In this document: positions 10,590 through 25,500 of the stretch, piece after piece
Numbering within the stretch: position 1 is the stretch's first letter
How the letters are laid out: the number at the start of each line of letters is the position of its first letter
Assembly (NCBI GenBank): GCA_012845835.1
Contig: JABAKD010000016.1
Location: 13,753,020 to 13,817,019, forward strand
Length of the DNA: 64,000 bases
Direction of reading: 5' to 3'
Source of the DNA: Undaria pinnatifida
Lineage: Eukaryota > Sar > Phaeophyceae > Laminariales > Alariaceae
Program-made: the position numbers and the translations under genes
The notes under the pieces: generated by a model
Seen by the model: the letters and a program-made list of their open reading frames with translations, nothing else
Told to the model about the DNA's origin: nothing
Databases searched by the model: none

Positions 10590-13500
10590 ATGTACTATCT
10601 GCAGGAGGAGGACTTGGAAGAGAAGGATGAGACTTTCGTTCCGAGCTACGCGACGTTCACGCCACACATGTCAAGCGAATGCTTGCAAGACATGAAGTAC
10701 AAGGCACCGGAAAGAAGGGTTCCTAGCGCTGTCGCTCCCCCCAGCTCCGTCGTGCGACCCAACTACCACGATGCGTTGAGAAGAGGTGAGGCTATTTTAC
10801 CTATGTGTAAGGTTTTACAAGGGCTCCGCTCCGCGGGCGGCTGACGCCACCCGCTACGCTCGCGCAAGGAAGATTTCAACTAAATGTGAAGGGGGCAGAA
10901 AGAAGAGGCCCACGATTTAGTGCAACTAGCGATTTGATCATTCCAAGAGCTACTTTTGCGGAGCTTATTGCCCTGTCGGTGCTGTGCTGTATGTTGGCGA
11001 TGTCACGTTCCGATCGGCAGTAGTACGGGTGTAATTTGCGAAGAATAAATCGCGAAGAGGACCGACATTGAGAACAAAACCAACGACGAAAAAGCAAAAA
11101 GACGAGTACACACACGTACCAACGGTACCTGGTACCTGCTACTTGCCCAATACTTGGTGGTACTCTGTGTCGTCCTAAAGAAAGCACAGGGCTCTGCTCC
11201 GCAAGGCTGCTGACGCCGCCCGCCACGCTCGCGCAAGGAAGAATGCAACTGTTCAATAACTGAAACATGTAAATAAATGGGGCAGGAAGAGGCCCGTGAT
11301 TATTATTTGGTGCGAATAGCGAAGTGATACGTGCAATAATGCCAAGAGGTGCTTGTCCAGAGCTAATGGCCCTGGGCTGTGCTGTGTGCTTGTTGATGTC
11401 ACGTTCTGAACGGCAGTACGTGCGATATTGGCGGGGGGGGGGGGCTCATGGGGACCGAGATAGGATATTCATCTGAAGAAAGCAAAGAGACGAGTACACA
11501 AAACACGTACATAAACCTGGTATCTGTATCATACCTGGTACTACAACTACTACTAGTAACTGCTGCCGTATGTTCAAAAAAACGCACAGCGCCGCACGAC
11601 GCCGCACCGCAAAACGAAGGGCAAGACACGGCACCGCACTGCGCTGCGCTGCGCAGCTGAGCTACATATAGCCGTGCTGAACTGAGCTGGGGATGCATTG
11701 TGATCCATTAACAACGTCATATGTACAAACCTGGTGTAGTATTAAAAGTACCGGTACGTGGTATGACTCTTACGAATAATGTTGGCATGTACGTAAAAAA
11801 GTACAGCAAAGCACGCAGTATGGCAGAGCACGGCAAAACACAGCGCTTCGCTCTGCTGAGCTAGCGCTGCGCTGCGGTGCGCTGCTGAGCTGAGCTGCAG
11901 GGCATCGCATGGCACTGCACGGCGCTGCGTTGCTGTGAGCTATAGCGCTGCGGTGGGGTGCTGGGCGGTGTGGAGCTGATGAGCCTAGCCCGGATCTCAG
12001 CTGATGAAACTTCGTAACAAATGGTGGGAATCGAAGAAAAGCTACATCTGGACCGTTCCGCAACTAATGCACAGGAGGCAAATTAGCGGCAAATGGTAGG
12101 AAGTTCAACTTACTAGACAAAAAGGAAGAAAAAATCGCGAAAAAGTTCAAAATCGTGTTGGCATAAAAACCAAGTTTGCGGAAAGCAGCTGAAAGGTCAA
12201 GAAACAACTGGCAAAACGAGCAGAAACGAAAACAATAAAGGCCGAGCAAGAAACCAAAGAAAAGCTGGACCGTTCCGCATGTAAGCTGGACCGTCCGACC
12301 CCGGAGATGTCAGGGATGCACCAACCGAGCGCTTTCAGCAAAAATATCTAAGTAAGTCTATAACCTATAACACCATTTAGACTATGAGCTACGAAGTCTT
12401 GCTTTTTTTTCCCCCATCCGCCGGAGGACATGAAAGAAAAAAAAAACAAAAAAAAAACTATGAAGTCGTTTGGGCTGGACGGTGTTGCGTGCCGGGTTTA
12501 CTCGTGCGGTGGCTTATATTTTTTCTTTTGATTTAAGAGTTTTTTGCCTCCGTATCAAGATGCGCTACGACCCTTGGGACTTCAAGCGTACCGCATTCCG
12601 AAGGGGGAGCGTTGTGTTTTTGTGTAGTTATGAATTGGTCTTTATTTTCGAGGATATTTTCGAGGATATTTGTTTTTAACCTGGTGTTGATTACGACCAT
12701 GGCACTGTTGGGTTGCGAAAGCAACTGAGGTAAATCGACACACGACGCGTATGAAAATACGTGGAAGTGTGGTGAGCTTAACCTTTTCTTTTTTTTTCAT
12801 CCGCCGGAGGATGAAAACAAAAACAAAAAAGACCATGGCACTGCAAGTAGCGAAGGGGTATAGTAGTAGTAGTATAACCTGACACCACTTTATCCGGAAC
12901 TAAAGCATAATTATTTTTCAATAGTGTCCAGAGTTGATTATATTTTCGGACAGAGTGGTACCCTTTAGAGCTGCACCCGCGTGTTTGTAGGGACAGTTTA
13001 CTTAGAGTTCGTGTGGGATACTTTCGCAGTGATGGAAGGATTACCAGTCCTGGTACATATTATGCAACCCCATCCATGGTGTGTTTGGGACTCGAGAGGG
13101 AGAAAAATTCGACAAAATTACGCCAGTGGCGAAAGGATCACGTGTGAACCAACCCCTTGCCTAACATGGTGTCTTTAGGACTTGAGAGGGAGAAAATCAG
13201 GAGAAATGACGCCTGTGATGAAGGATTATGTTACCAGAAGCAACCCCTTGCATGTTGTCTTGGGACTTGGAGACGGAGAAAATCACAAAACACATGACTC
13301 CATACGAAGCACTGCTGCGTTGTTTGATGGGTTATTGTATCATACCATGGGGAGTGACAAAATTGTTGGATGTGCTACTACTGTACAGCAGTGGCGAAGA
13401 ATTGTGCGACACGCCCACAAAACATGCTGCTTGTGCTGCGGCGCGCTCACGGTAGACTGCTTTGATATAAAGCATGTGACTCCAGTTAAGAATGTCTTGT

Positions 13501-16500
13501 TTTCTGGCCTGGCGGGAATCCTTTTTGTGTATGACAGGGTGTGTCCTACACGTTTTTTACTGAGGAATAGACCGCGTTCTATGTTTTCGTCTAAAAACTG
13601 TATGATTAGCCTGAAATTTGAAGCTGTCATATATATATTATATATATCGATCTCACAGCTGGAGTGTATTTTAATTTTTATAATATATTATTAAGTGCGG
13701 TTTTCAGCACGAAACAAACCGTGTTCTTGTTTTTGTGTAAAACTCTGATCAATACCTGGTATAGCCTGAAGGTCGAAAAACCGCCAACTTCGTCAGTGCT
13801 GTCCAATGCTGTATAGTAGACGGTTGATACGTGCTCCTCATGTTTGTGGTGGCAATACCTAGCTACTCGTACGTCCCGAAAGGTTGAAAGCTAGGGCTGT
13901 GAACTAGCTGACTATGAATAGAAGAAAAAGAAGCATCTGACCGGTTTTGTTGTCAGGCAGTTGCCGCGAGTATCACTGCTACTGCAATTGCGTGCTGTAG
14001 CTCAGGGAGTTCTGCGTGTTGTTCTGCGCCTCGTGTCGAGGAAGGCTGAAGTCGGTTGAATATTCGACTTAAAATCGCGACCCATGTATTAGCTATAGCG
14101 GTCTTGTCCGCTCCACTCCTATCCATGCGTGGTAACAACAACAGCAGTAGTAATACAAGACACAAGACACGCGCATCACATATCGATCTGTCAAGCAACA
14201 CGTATCATAGGCGTACTTGTACTGCTGTTACTGCTGTGTCCCGCTATCCGCTGGCACACACCTCTGGCCTCACCACGCGCCGATGGGATCGGATAGTGAT
14301 GGTGGCGACTACGAGAGTCTTGCCACTCTCCTGGCAGTCGCGATTGCACTAACCATGCGCACCATTTGCACCATTCGACAAACGCATGACGCACTATCTA
14401 CTACTGCTCGTGTTTGTCGAGGACGAGGACAGCCGTCGTCTGCGACATACAGGTATCGTTGTTTGATGCACGAGATCGACGGGGGCGAGGGGGAAGACAC
14501 CCCTCCTCGCATAAAGCGCACACGGCGTGCTTTCCCTCGCCCCATCTACAAAGCTTAATCGACGTGTGCGCTAAGATGCTCCGATGCATCCAGCGAACTT
14601 GTGCGAGTGTGTACGTAGTCGAGCGATCGCCGTTGTTCATGGTTTTTCTCGAGACGGGCGACTTATTCAAAACCAATCTGTAAATTGAGGTTTCATTATA
14701 ACAGTCGTCGATCCGATTCTGCCCGTCTGATTCTGCGACCCGAAAATCCATCTCATGTTCGGATTCGGATGCGGTGTTGTAAGAGATGGCCTCACAGCGA
14801 ACTTATCCCGCCCGGTAGAGTAGAGTAGACTGACCTATTGCCTGTTGCTCTGCAACGCTATACGAAACGTTAATATATTAATAGTACGAGTGGTGTTGAG
14901 GGACTTTTTGAGGCCTTCTCGGACTTGCACCTGCACCTGCACCGCCGCGTTGTTGGCCCCTGGGGGCGACGATCTCGTTTCGGCCTTAAATGGCTGGAGC
15001 GTTTGTGTGTGGTAATGTAATGCCACACCGAAATCCATTGTAAGAAATTAAAATACACTCCAGCTGTTAAATCGAAGATTTCCTTCCAAGTTCGTGGAAA
15101 CTTATCTTTGCAAGCTGTGTGATACTCCGATCGCTCGTATTGTATATAAGCACCCCTAGCCATTCACCCCTGTGTTTTATATCACTATTTAATACAGTAA
15201 CTAGGAGTATCACTTGTTTTGACTTTATTTTTATTTTTTTCTCCTTTTTTTTTCAGGTCTGGCTTGCTTTGTTGTGTTCTCGTACCCGGTACGCTAGCAT
15301 TTCACTTGCTTTACCTTGATGAATTGCGACTGTTTGGTTTACTCTGTTTCACAGTCTGTGACCACATACAGTACTGGGCCCGCTATAGTGCAGGGGTGTG
15401 TCCAGATATTTTACCTGCACTATAGCGGGCACCTGCACTACTCATAAGAGTGCCTCAATAGTGCAGGTTCGGTGCTATTGAGGTTTTGAATATCCCTCAA
15501 TAGTGCAGGATGAGGCACTCTTTGACTTCATGGTGTGGCGTTCACGCTTTGCGGGGCTAACAGAGTACGAAATGGATCGAAATTATGTATTAGTAGCGGA
15601 CGAAGATAAATCTCAGTCCTCGTTGCCTTTCTTCGATGTTGCAAGATAGAAAAAGACAAAACAGAAGAAGAAACACGACAGGAAGCGTGCTGCAAAAAAA
15701 CGAGCAACCGTATACTACCGTCCCCCGCCCTCAATACGTGGTGACGAAACTCTCTCATGTCTGCCTGGCGCACCCGCTTCGATGTTGCAAGAACAAAAAA
15801 AACACAAACAAACCAAGACAAGCACGACAGGGAGTGCGCCGCAAGAAAAACAAACAACCATGTACCCCTGGCCCTCACTTGTCGCGACAAACTCCCTTAT
15901 GTCTGCCTAGCGCGCCCGCTTCGATGTTGCAAGAAAAAAAAACAAAAGAAACAACAAAAACACACAGGAAGCTCACTGCATGAAAAACAAAACAACCATG
16001 TACCCCCCGCCTTCACTACGTCTCGACAAACTCTCTCATGTCTGCCTGGCGCACCCGCTTAGCGGAATGCGCTGCGATCATCGCCATCTTTGCTCTCGTT
16101 AGGTAGAACGCCGCGTCTCCGTTGCCACTCTCCTCTGCTGCCGCTTCCAGACAAACATGCTGCCGCAATTACCGTGGAGCCGCCCGCCACATCCTCCCTG
16201 ACAGACGTGGCCATGAGGGGCTTGTGGCGTTCTGTCTTGTTGATGGCACAGTTCACCGTCCGCACAAGGCATGGTGCGCCTCTGCGCTGCGTAGAGCTGC
16301 TCGGGTCTGCAGCAGCACGTGCACCCTCGTTTCTGTGTTGCGTCTGTCCGCTGTTTGTCTGTCCGTGTGTGTGTCCAACCTGCACTATTGCGGGGCACCG
16401 CGGTGCCTAACGTGCACTACAGCGGGACCTTCCTCAATAGCGCAGGTCCTGCACTATTGAGGGCGCTGTCTGTGTCCAGAGATTTTACCTGCACTATACC

Positions 16501-19500
16501 GGGCACCTGCACTATTCAACCTGCACTATAGAGGGCCCAGTACTGTAATAATAATATGTATCTCTCATGATGGGATGAAGAATCACCACGGACTCTTGAT
16601 GTCGTTGGGTATAGTGTATAGAAAGAACGGTTTAATGTGAAGACTGAAGACAACACACATACCGATATACCTGGTACGAGGTCCCAACCCGAGCAAAGCC
16701 CTAAGCCCTAACCTAGCCCGAAAATCACATCAAAGGGGGTGGGACCAGGGTGTGTGTACAACAAAAAAAGCTTTGGGCAGGGGCGCATGGCTTATATACA
16801 CCTATACCTGGTATATTTATAGGGTATTTTGTTCAGTAGCACAAGGTTTATGACTGGAGGTTTTGTTTTGTGGTTCAATTCCACAGCTGAGGTGACCGGT
16901 CCTCCTTTCCCACGCGCACACGCGCACACACACGCACGCACGCAGTCGGGTAATACTAGCTGGTTTCACTGAGTGTTTTGTCACTGTTGTTGTTGTTGCT
17001 GTTGTTCCACCGCTGTAGATGTGAGAGGGGGTATTGTTGGAGTCTACCGCTGTACGTGTTGTCGTGGTTGTTGTTTTTTTGTGTTTTTGTTGTTTTCGGG
17101 GTCATGTGGTTTACTGCGGAACGGGCGAAACGGCAACGACTACTCACAATCATCCATCTACCCCCCACCCCCTACCCACGCTTTGGGGGGTACAAGATAG
17201 GAACGATATAATAGGAACGAGTAAAGGAAACGATAACTAAGGAGAAGGCTAGCACTAAAAAAAAAGGTGGACGCGAGGACGAACATTTAGATATATAAGG
17301 GGGGTTAAGGGAAGAGATGGGAATCGAAACGTATTTGTATGGCCCAATGGACTACGCGAAAACGCTGAAACTGCGTTCACGTGCAGAGGACCTGGACCTG
17401 CCAGAAAGAAGAAAGGGGTGTTCTACAGTAATCCTACAGTAATCCTACAGTAATCCTACAGTAATCCTACAGTAATCCTACAGTAATCCTACAGTAATCC
17501 TACAGTAATCCTACAGTAATCCTACAGTAATCCTACAGTAATCCTACAGTAATCCTACAGTAATCCTACAGTAATCCTACAGTAATCCTACAGTAATCCT
17601 ACAGTAATCCTACAGTAATCCTACAGTAATCCTACAGTAATCCTACAGTAATCCTACAGTAATCCTACAGTAATCCTACAGTAATCCTACAGTAATCCTA
17701 CAGTAATCCTACAGTAATCCTACAGTAATCCTACAGTAATCCTACAGTAATCCTACAGTAATCCTACAGTAGTAGCCGGGTGGAGGAGGAAGAAGGCGCA
17801 CGGAGCTGCCCTTGTGGCAACGCAGACGAGAGTAGAGCCCACATAGTGGGAGAATGTGAACAGACGCATGTTATGTAGAGAAGTGTGGTACTTGAGATAG
17901 TAGCGAGAACACGATCGCTCTCCTTGGAGAGAGATGATGGCCACAGACGGCCAAGAAGGAAGGGAGATGAAGGTAGGCGAAAATGTTAATGTGATACATA
18001 GAAAAAACGTAAGATATACTTTATGTAACTGATGCCTTTCCTTCCACAGCCGTCAGATTTTGTCCCCCTCAAAAACGGGTTGTATAGTTTCCGCGCACAG
18101 AGTAGTTCACAACACCCTGTTGACCCTGGTACAAGCTACACTTGTAGTTCCAAGGGGGGTCGCCGACCACCCCCCTCAACACGCATTACCCACCCACCCA
18201 CTCACCCCCCCCCCCCCCCCCCTCCTCCCCCCGCCACCGATCCGATGCTTGATCAGTTTCTGTGGTGGTGTACCAGCACATTAAGACGTGCGAGTGGAAG
18301 CAGAGGATGGCCTTCAAGCGCCGGAAAGCAGCAGCGGCGGGAAATATGGGTGGTGCCGCCGCAGCACCGTCCATGAAGGTGAGATACGTTTGTCATTTTC
18401 CTGTTTTCAAATACCTGTTTTCACACCTCACCTCTGTAGTTGGGGCTGTGACGTACCTACCCTACCCCTACCCTACCCTGCCACTACCCTAACACCACCC
18501 CTACCCTATCCTACCCTACTTTACCCCGTCACTACCCTACCCCGACCCGACCCGACCCTGCCCTGCCCTGCCCTACGCCACGCTACCCTCCCTATGCTAC
18601 CGTACCGTACCGCTCCCCTGCTCTTTACCCTTCCTACCCTACCCTACCCTACCCTACCCTCCCTACCCCACTTCCCTACCGTACCCTACCCTACCCCACT
18701 TCCCTACCCTACCCTACCCTGTGCTACCCTATCCTACCGTAACTAACCCTGACCAACCTTTCCCTCCTCCACCCTACCCTACCCTGCCCTCGGTCCTGTA
18801 TTCTTAGGCGTGGCGACAATCGGCCCCCTCTTTGGCAACCCTCCGATCCAACGAGAGCGCCTTGTGGGGGGAGGGTGGGTGGAGTGCACCTCGACGAGAA
18901 GGGAAGCCGGTCGAAAAGAAGCACCTTCCGGAACCGTTTAACCACAGAATGGCAGACATTTTCGACCAGAAGTACTTCGTCTCCCCCACCTTCAAGTGAG
19001 TTATGATACTTGGCTTTTGTTTTTATTTTTTTGCTTTTATTTTTCACCATGGGTCTTCAATTTTTTCTTCAAGTACTTGCGAGATATTCCGCGTTTTCTA
19101 CGCTATCTCCCATATGTTAGTGTAATGATGTGAAGGTTATCATACAAGTACTGTTGCTCAAATGAGTACACGCGTTCGTAGCTTAAGCGTTGTTTTTTTA
19201 TATTATTGGTTTCAAGATTGTTTTAAAATTCTCCCCGATTTTTAAACGACGAGTACGATACGAGTACGATACGAGTACGATACGAGTACGATACGAGTAC
19301 GATACGAGTACGATACGAGTACGATACGAGTACGATACGAGTACGATACGAGTACGATACGAGTACGATACGAGTACGATACGAGTATGATACGAGTACG
19401 ATACGAGTACGATACGAGTACGATACGAGTACGATACGAGTACGATACGAGTACGATACGAGTACGATACGAGTACGATACGAGTACGATACGAGTACGA

Positions 19501-22500
19501 TACGAGTACGATACGAGTATGATACGAGTACGATACGAGTACGATACGAGTACGATACGAGTACGATACGAGTACGATATTGTGTTGATGGGCGGAGTAT
19601 TGCGACTCTTCTGAGTCGTCAACGATACAGCAGTAATGTTCCGTCCCCTCTAAAGTGCTGGTTGCCCCCTATGGTGCCCGTGAGATCTCTTGGCACAAGT
19701 AGTGGCAGTATGTGCAGCGGTACCGGTTGCCGCTATTGTGCCGGTGTTTCCCTCTGTAGTGCACATACCGGCACTACACGAGACATCGTGTAGTGCTGTG
19801 TGATCGAGTGAGCTCTGTTGTGACTAGGATGCTGCTTGGTGATGGGATGAATTCTTGTTGCCCTAGGAATTGTGGGGTTGAATGATGGATGGTGGTCTGC
19901 GGGCAATTATTAAAAATTGCTACCAGGTTTATTGTCAATATGTGCTGGCTATGGGTATATACGAGGAAAAACTGCTACCAGGTATACTGTCAATATGTGC
20001 TGGCTATGGGTATATACGAGGTACCTGGTGTGAGATTGGAGGAACAGGGTGGTCAACTTCTTCTGACCACACGAACGTGCGGCTTGCAAGCATGGCGATC
20101 GGCGAAATTGTCGATCTCGCAGCTGAAATGTCTATGGTATAGTTTTTTTGACGATCGGCGAAATTGTCGATCTCGCAGCTGAAATGTCTTTAGTTTAAGT
20201 TTTTTTGACGATCGGCGAAATTGTCGATCTTGCAGCTGAAATGTGTCAGTACTTGTATAGTTTTTTTTGTACTCGAAAATGCTGTTAATATTGTAATAAG
20301 TCATGTGTGGTGTGTTGTTGTGATTTTTTTCGGACGGACAGGTACGACCGGTACGACCTCGTCCCCGCGCCGATCATGGGGTTGCCGGGTCCGCTGTTGG
20401 ACAACAGTAAACCCTCGCCCACATGATCGATCTATCCAATACCAGTTAAAGATTACCCCCAATCCCCTTCCCAATCACGCGTCTAATCCGGCACTACAGA
20501 AGGATTTAACCCCTGTATAGAGCCCCGAAAATCCTTCCCTATACTAACTTCAGGTAAATTTGTCACAACAAATGGGTTTCCAGTTGTACAGGCGTTAACG
20601 GATGGCTGACCCCCCCCCTGATTTTCTTCTGTTCAATCTTGCTCGCGTGTGATTGTGATTTGCCCGGATAGGTACAACTTCGTGCACGCGCCGATCATGG
20701 CGTTGCCGGGTACGATGTTCACCCTCAGGGAGGTGCGATCGGTGCCGAAGGTGCCCACGGTCGACGAGATCTACGAGTTCGTGAAGACGCTGTTCAACAA
20801 GGCGTGCCTCAGCAGCGAGTGCTCTCTGGTGAGCCGATGCCCTACGATATACACATGCAGTTGCTGTGGAGTGCGATGCGTAGATTACTAGGCTTGAGGT
20901 TTGAGGCGAAACAACCTCAGTAGGTCACAGATGGTTGTCGCTGATGGATGATGGTGTGCGCGGCGTCAAGGCTCTGACGTTGGGGATAACGTTGGGGATA
21001 ATGGTGAAAGCAGGGGTGCCGAGGGTACCTTACCGCCTTTCCGACAACATGGTTGACACACTCTTTGAATTATGTACACCCTAGCCCTAACCCTAACCCT
21101 TGACCCAACGAAACGCAACAACCAACCATTGTATATGTACGGTGAAACCCCCTTCGTCTCGTACACAGTGTGCGTCAACCATGTTGTCGAAGAAGTGGTA
21201 AGCTCTGCATTCTATCTTGCGTTGGATCTGTGAGCCGATGGCGAGATGAATGGGATACCGTAATACGATATGAGATATTTTTCGATCAACCATGGAAGAG
21301 AGTGCCTACCCACCGCCGCCTGCCGTGCGTCCCCTCGTTTCGGGTACGTCTGCACACAGCAGTTAGTGTACATCCCGTGCGCTCTTGTGATTTATATCAT
21401 GGTTTACCTTGTAGTTCTGGGAGATGTAATTGTTGGACTACAGTTTGTGTTTTTGCTCAAACCATCAAGCATCTACGCTGTTTTTCTTTCTCTTTCTCGC
21501 TCTAGTCGTAACTCGGATCCGGTGTCACTGAGCAGGCTCTTCTTCCCTCTCCCCCCCATCCCAGTACAAGGTACTCGCCTTCGCTTTTTTCGCGACAAGG
21601 CTTCAGCCCTTTCTTCCCTCGTCGACTCGCATCGAATTGCGTCTAGACTACCAACGCAGCTTGGCGCTCTCAGCAGTTTATTCCTTTTGAGTTTTTACAG
21701 TAGTATTAATAGTACGTACTGAACGTACGCTTACTGCTGCTGTGTAGTTGGTATGTGTTTTTTGTGTTTTTAGTGGATTGCACGTCTCCCGCGGGAGCTG
21801 CTTTTTTGTTGACTACCGGTACTGCTGTACTTGCATCATCTATTGTTGCTGCTATTGCAGACACTGACCGGCACAATCTGAAAATGCTGTTATTCATGCC
21901 GTTATATTATACACGTGTCACGTCCAAGTATTCAAACCCTTTGGGCCCTTGAAAGGACAAAACTCTCGAAAATATGCCAGTCGGTGTCGACTGTCATGGT
22001 CACAACAGGTGGGGGTCACGGGGCTATGCATTGTAGTATTCATTGTAGTAGTAGGGTCATAGGGTAGGTGGCCAAACCGCAGTGCCCGGGGCTGTACGAC
22101 ATGCGAGCAGCAATGGTGGTACTCGCACTGCTGCTGCTGCTGCTGCTACTGCTGCGGCTGCAAGCTCGGATTTTGAACACTTCTTTGGACGCTCGAGAAG
22201 ATCGCGCTCGTCATATTTTGGTCGCGGTACATGCATACGACCCAAGAGGGCTATATACTAGCACCCCACTTACTATCAATAACTATACGTGTAATACGCT
22301 GTAATAGCACGTACGTACGTGTAAGATTCTTCAGATGTGCGCGTAAAATTCATTCATTAGCGCATGTATACGTACACGATACCAGGGTAAGCGACGATTA
22401 ATACTCGTTGTGCATCACGTAGCCTGCGAAGATGAAGAATGAGTATCGACCCTAACTTTGTCGAACTCAAAGCTCAAATATTTAGAATATGTTTCGTAGA

Positions 22501-25500
22501 AAATGTACTAGTATGGCAGGATTGCCCCTGCCGATCTCGTGCCGTCTCGTGCCATCTCGTGCCGACGTCAAGCCCCCCACAGGGCAGTGCTTTTTTTGTA
22601 TCCATTTCACCCCATTGACGTCGTGTGGCACTCCGATCGGTATGATATTTCTTAGGGTTATGTTTGGGTTAGGGGTAGGGTTAGGGGTAGTTCCATCCAT
22701 CCATCCCAGGGTGAAAAAACCCAATAACAAATAGTCAATGTAGAATACACACCCGGGTTGCAGCGATACCTGGGGTACACATTGTTCGCCATTTTTCACC
22801 ATTTTACCCCAGTGACGTCGTCAGGGGTATAGTACGGACTACCTGCTATGCCAATGTGTTTTTTCAACCATGCTAACTGACCCTAACGATTACCATGACC
22901 CGTAGGAAATACTCAGTACTATTTGTGCTCTTTGTACCAGTCGAAGTGTCCCGTAATGATATACCTGGTACTGCTGTGCTTGGAAGTATATCACTCCCAG
23001 GTAAAATGGTTAGAAATGTCAAATAATGATGACATATGTGTATCACTGGCCGACACACCAGACTGTAAATAGTTGAAAGGAAAAAGAAAGAGAGGAGGAA
23101 ACGAAAAAATCACGTGTGATCGAAGATTGACGGTATGTACGAACCTTGTCCTCGACCTTAATATGTGTTTGTGTGTTTTTGCTATTATTATTGTTGTGTT
23201 GTGCAGGTGTGCCTGATTTACGTGGAGCGGCTGATGGAGACGGCGAACGTGCCGCTGCTGGCAGGGAGCTGGAAGCCCGTGCTGTTGTGCGGCCTCCTGC
23301 TCGCTTCCAAGGTGATTATTAATGGTTATTTCGTTCTTTCAAATTGATTGGTTGATTGATTGATTGGTCGGGTGGCTGATTCAAATAATCCATTGGTATG
23401 TTGGTGATTCATTTAGCTCACTGACTCTATTACCTCTAGTAGTGTACTGGAGTTGTTAATATTCAATAGTGTAGATCGCACCTATTCCCCTACACTATTA
23501 ACGAAACCCGGCCGGGAGTATTGGAGGCGTTCCTGTGCCCTGTACTCTTGACGGTATCTCTTGCACAGTAGCACCATGCCACCATACATACCAGCAGCTG
23601 GTACATACAAATAACGTACCAGGTATGATGTATACCGGATAAGTGTTCCTGTTCCATTCCTCCCGAGACAAGTGGTCGGTGAGATCACACTACTGTTCAC
23701 CTTATGGCGTTGGGACTCGGGACCAAAACCACCACCACCACCACCACCACCAGTTATTTTTTGTTTGCTCATCCCATCTATCATCTTGGCACTTTTTCTT
23801 TCTGCTTCTCCCTCGCTATCGTAGACGTAACTCAGATCCGTGGTCACTATAAGCAGGCTCTTCTCCCCCGTCCCCACTACGGTACACGCCTTCACTTTTA
23901 TCGCGACAAGACTTCAGCCCTTTCTTGCCTCGTCGACTCGCATCGAATTGCGCATGCCTACCCACGTTGCTAAGCAGTGTCGGCAAGTATTGCTGCTACG
24001 AGGCGAACCACAACCCCCTCCCGCTCCTCCTCTTCCTCCTCCCTCTGCTCCTCCCCCTCCTCCTCATCCTTCTCCTCCCTCCGTCCCCTCCTCCTCTTGC
24101 TCCGCCCCTTGCTCTGCGTCTCCTCAGGTTTGGCAAGATCTGAGCAGCTGGAACGTAGAGTTTTCCACGGTGTACCCCGAGTACTCCCTCAAGAGCATCA
24201 ACAGGTGGGTAGGGATCGTTGTTATTGACATGCATCTTGGTTTCGCCCTGGGTTTTTGCCCGTTTTTTGCTTTGCCTGGACTGTCGGAAAGATCCCTCGC
24301 GCCTTTCGTTAGCTACCAGGTGTTGATGTTGCCACATATTACTAGCAACAGGCAAGGCCGGGTTCATGTTTTTTTGTAGAGCGAGTCGTCACAGTACGGG
24401 ATAATAGTGTATACCTGGTACACATATACAATATACAACTAGTATTATTGATAGTCCCCTCATACAAACAAGTTGTCGACAGTGTAACAGTGGTTGTGTT
24501 GAACGCGAACCCCTCAGCACGTTTGACCTTTCAAGCGATGCGCTTCAATGACCAAGTACATGTTCATGCGTATTTTTGTGGGTCTTTTTTTCAATTTTTT
24601 TTTTTTTTTCAAGTTGTTACCTGGTAATGGTATGTTTTATGTTATTTGTTTTTCATATAGTTTGCATCGTTGTTTTTATTCCAGCTTTAATAACAAAGAA
24701 AGGTAAAACGTCAGCTGTGGAAGGTTCGGACGCGTGCTACGAGAGAGATAGAAATTTTCGTCTGCAATGTTTTGTGAATGACTTGTGACACGCCTTGACG
24801 AAAAACCGTCGGAAATGGCTTTTTTTCCTTAAGACGCTCCTTAACCCAAAATCGTCGCAAATACTGTAGCCCTTTTTTTTTGGTGAATGACTTGAGACGC
24901 TCCTTAGCCCAAAATCGTCGGGAACAGCCCACTTTTTTTTGGTGGATGGTTCCCGTTCGGAAGCTAGGCTATGGTATATTTTACCCAGTAGCACCAGTTT
25001 TTTTTTTCTTCAAGCTCCTGAGGTGAGAAACCTTGCGAAAAAAACTACAATGGTTGGTGAAACCTCTATCGTAGCACGCGTCGAAAAAAAAAACACCGGA
25101 GGGTTTAGTTTTGGGATCCCCCGCCCTAGAAACGCCTTCGCATCGTGGTATTAATTGTGTGATTTAGTGTGTGCATTTTTTTTAATGTTTTTTTTTCGTG
25201 GTATTAATAGTGTGATTTAGTGTGTGTATGTGTGTTTTATTGTTTTTCGTGGATGTTCTGTATTACACCATTATTCTAACAACGTCAGCTGTGAGTTCGA
25301 CAAATGTAAGGTCGATTGTCATATTTGCAAGCTGCGTAGTACACCCGGCCGCCAGTTGTTGGTAAGTTGTGAAACCTATTAATAGTCAATATTCAATAGT
25401 CAATACTCAATACTCAATACTCAATACTCAATAGTCTATAGTCAATAGTCATCATGATGGACGTTAAGCCTGCAATGAACCATGATTGTGGGATAATCGC

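Noticed and set aside
17423-17771. Regular array that could suggest CRISPR
   Set aside because: Direct 11-bp repeats without spacers in a eukaryotic intron; no cas genes. The same applies to the arrays at 19,248 and 36,621.
19190-19622. Tyr/Thr/Arg repeat proteins on both strands
   Set aside because: Translations of the 11-bp GAGTACGATAC satellite inside a cyclin intron.
21083-21103. Telomere-like CCCTAA repeats (also at 22,655, 36,325, 54,870)
   Set aside because: Only two to four degenerate units each; too short to indicate a telomere or a fusion point.
24780-24960. Hairpin terminator-like T-runs
   Set aside because: T-runs here are parts of a tandem repeat and occur in both transcription directions; no termination role can be argued.
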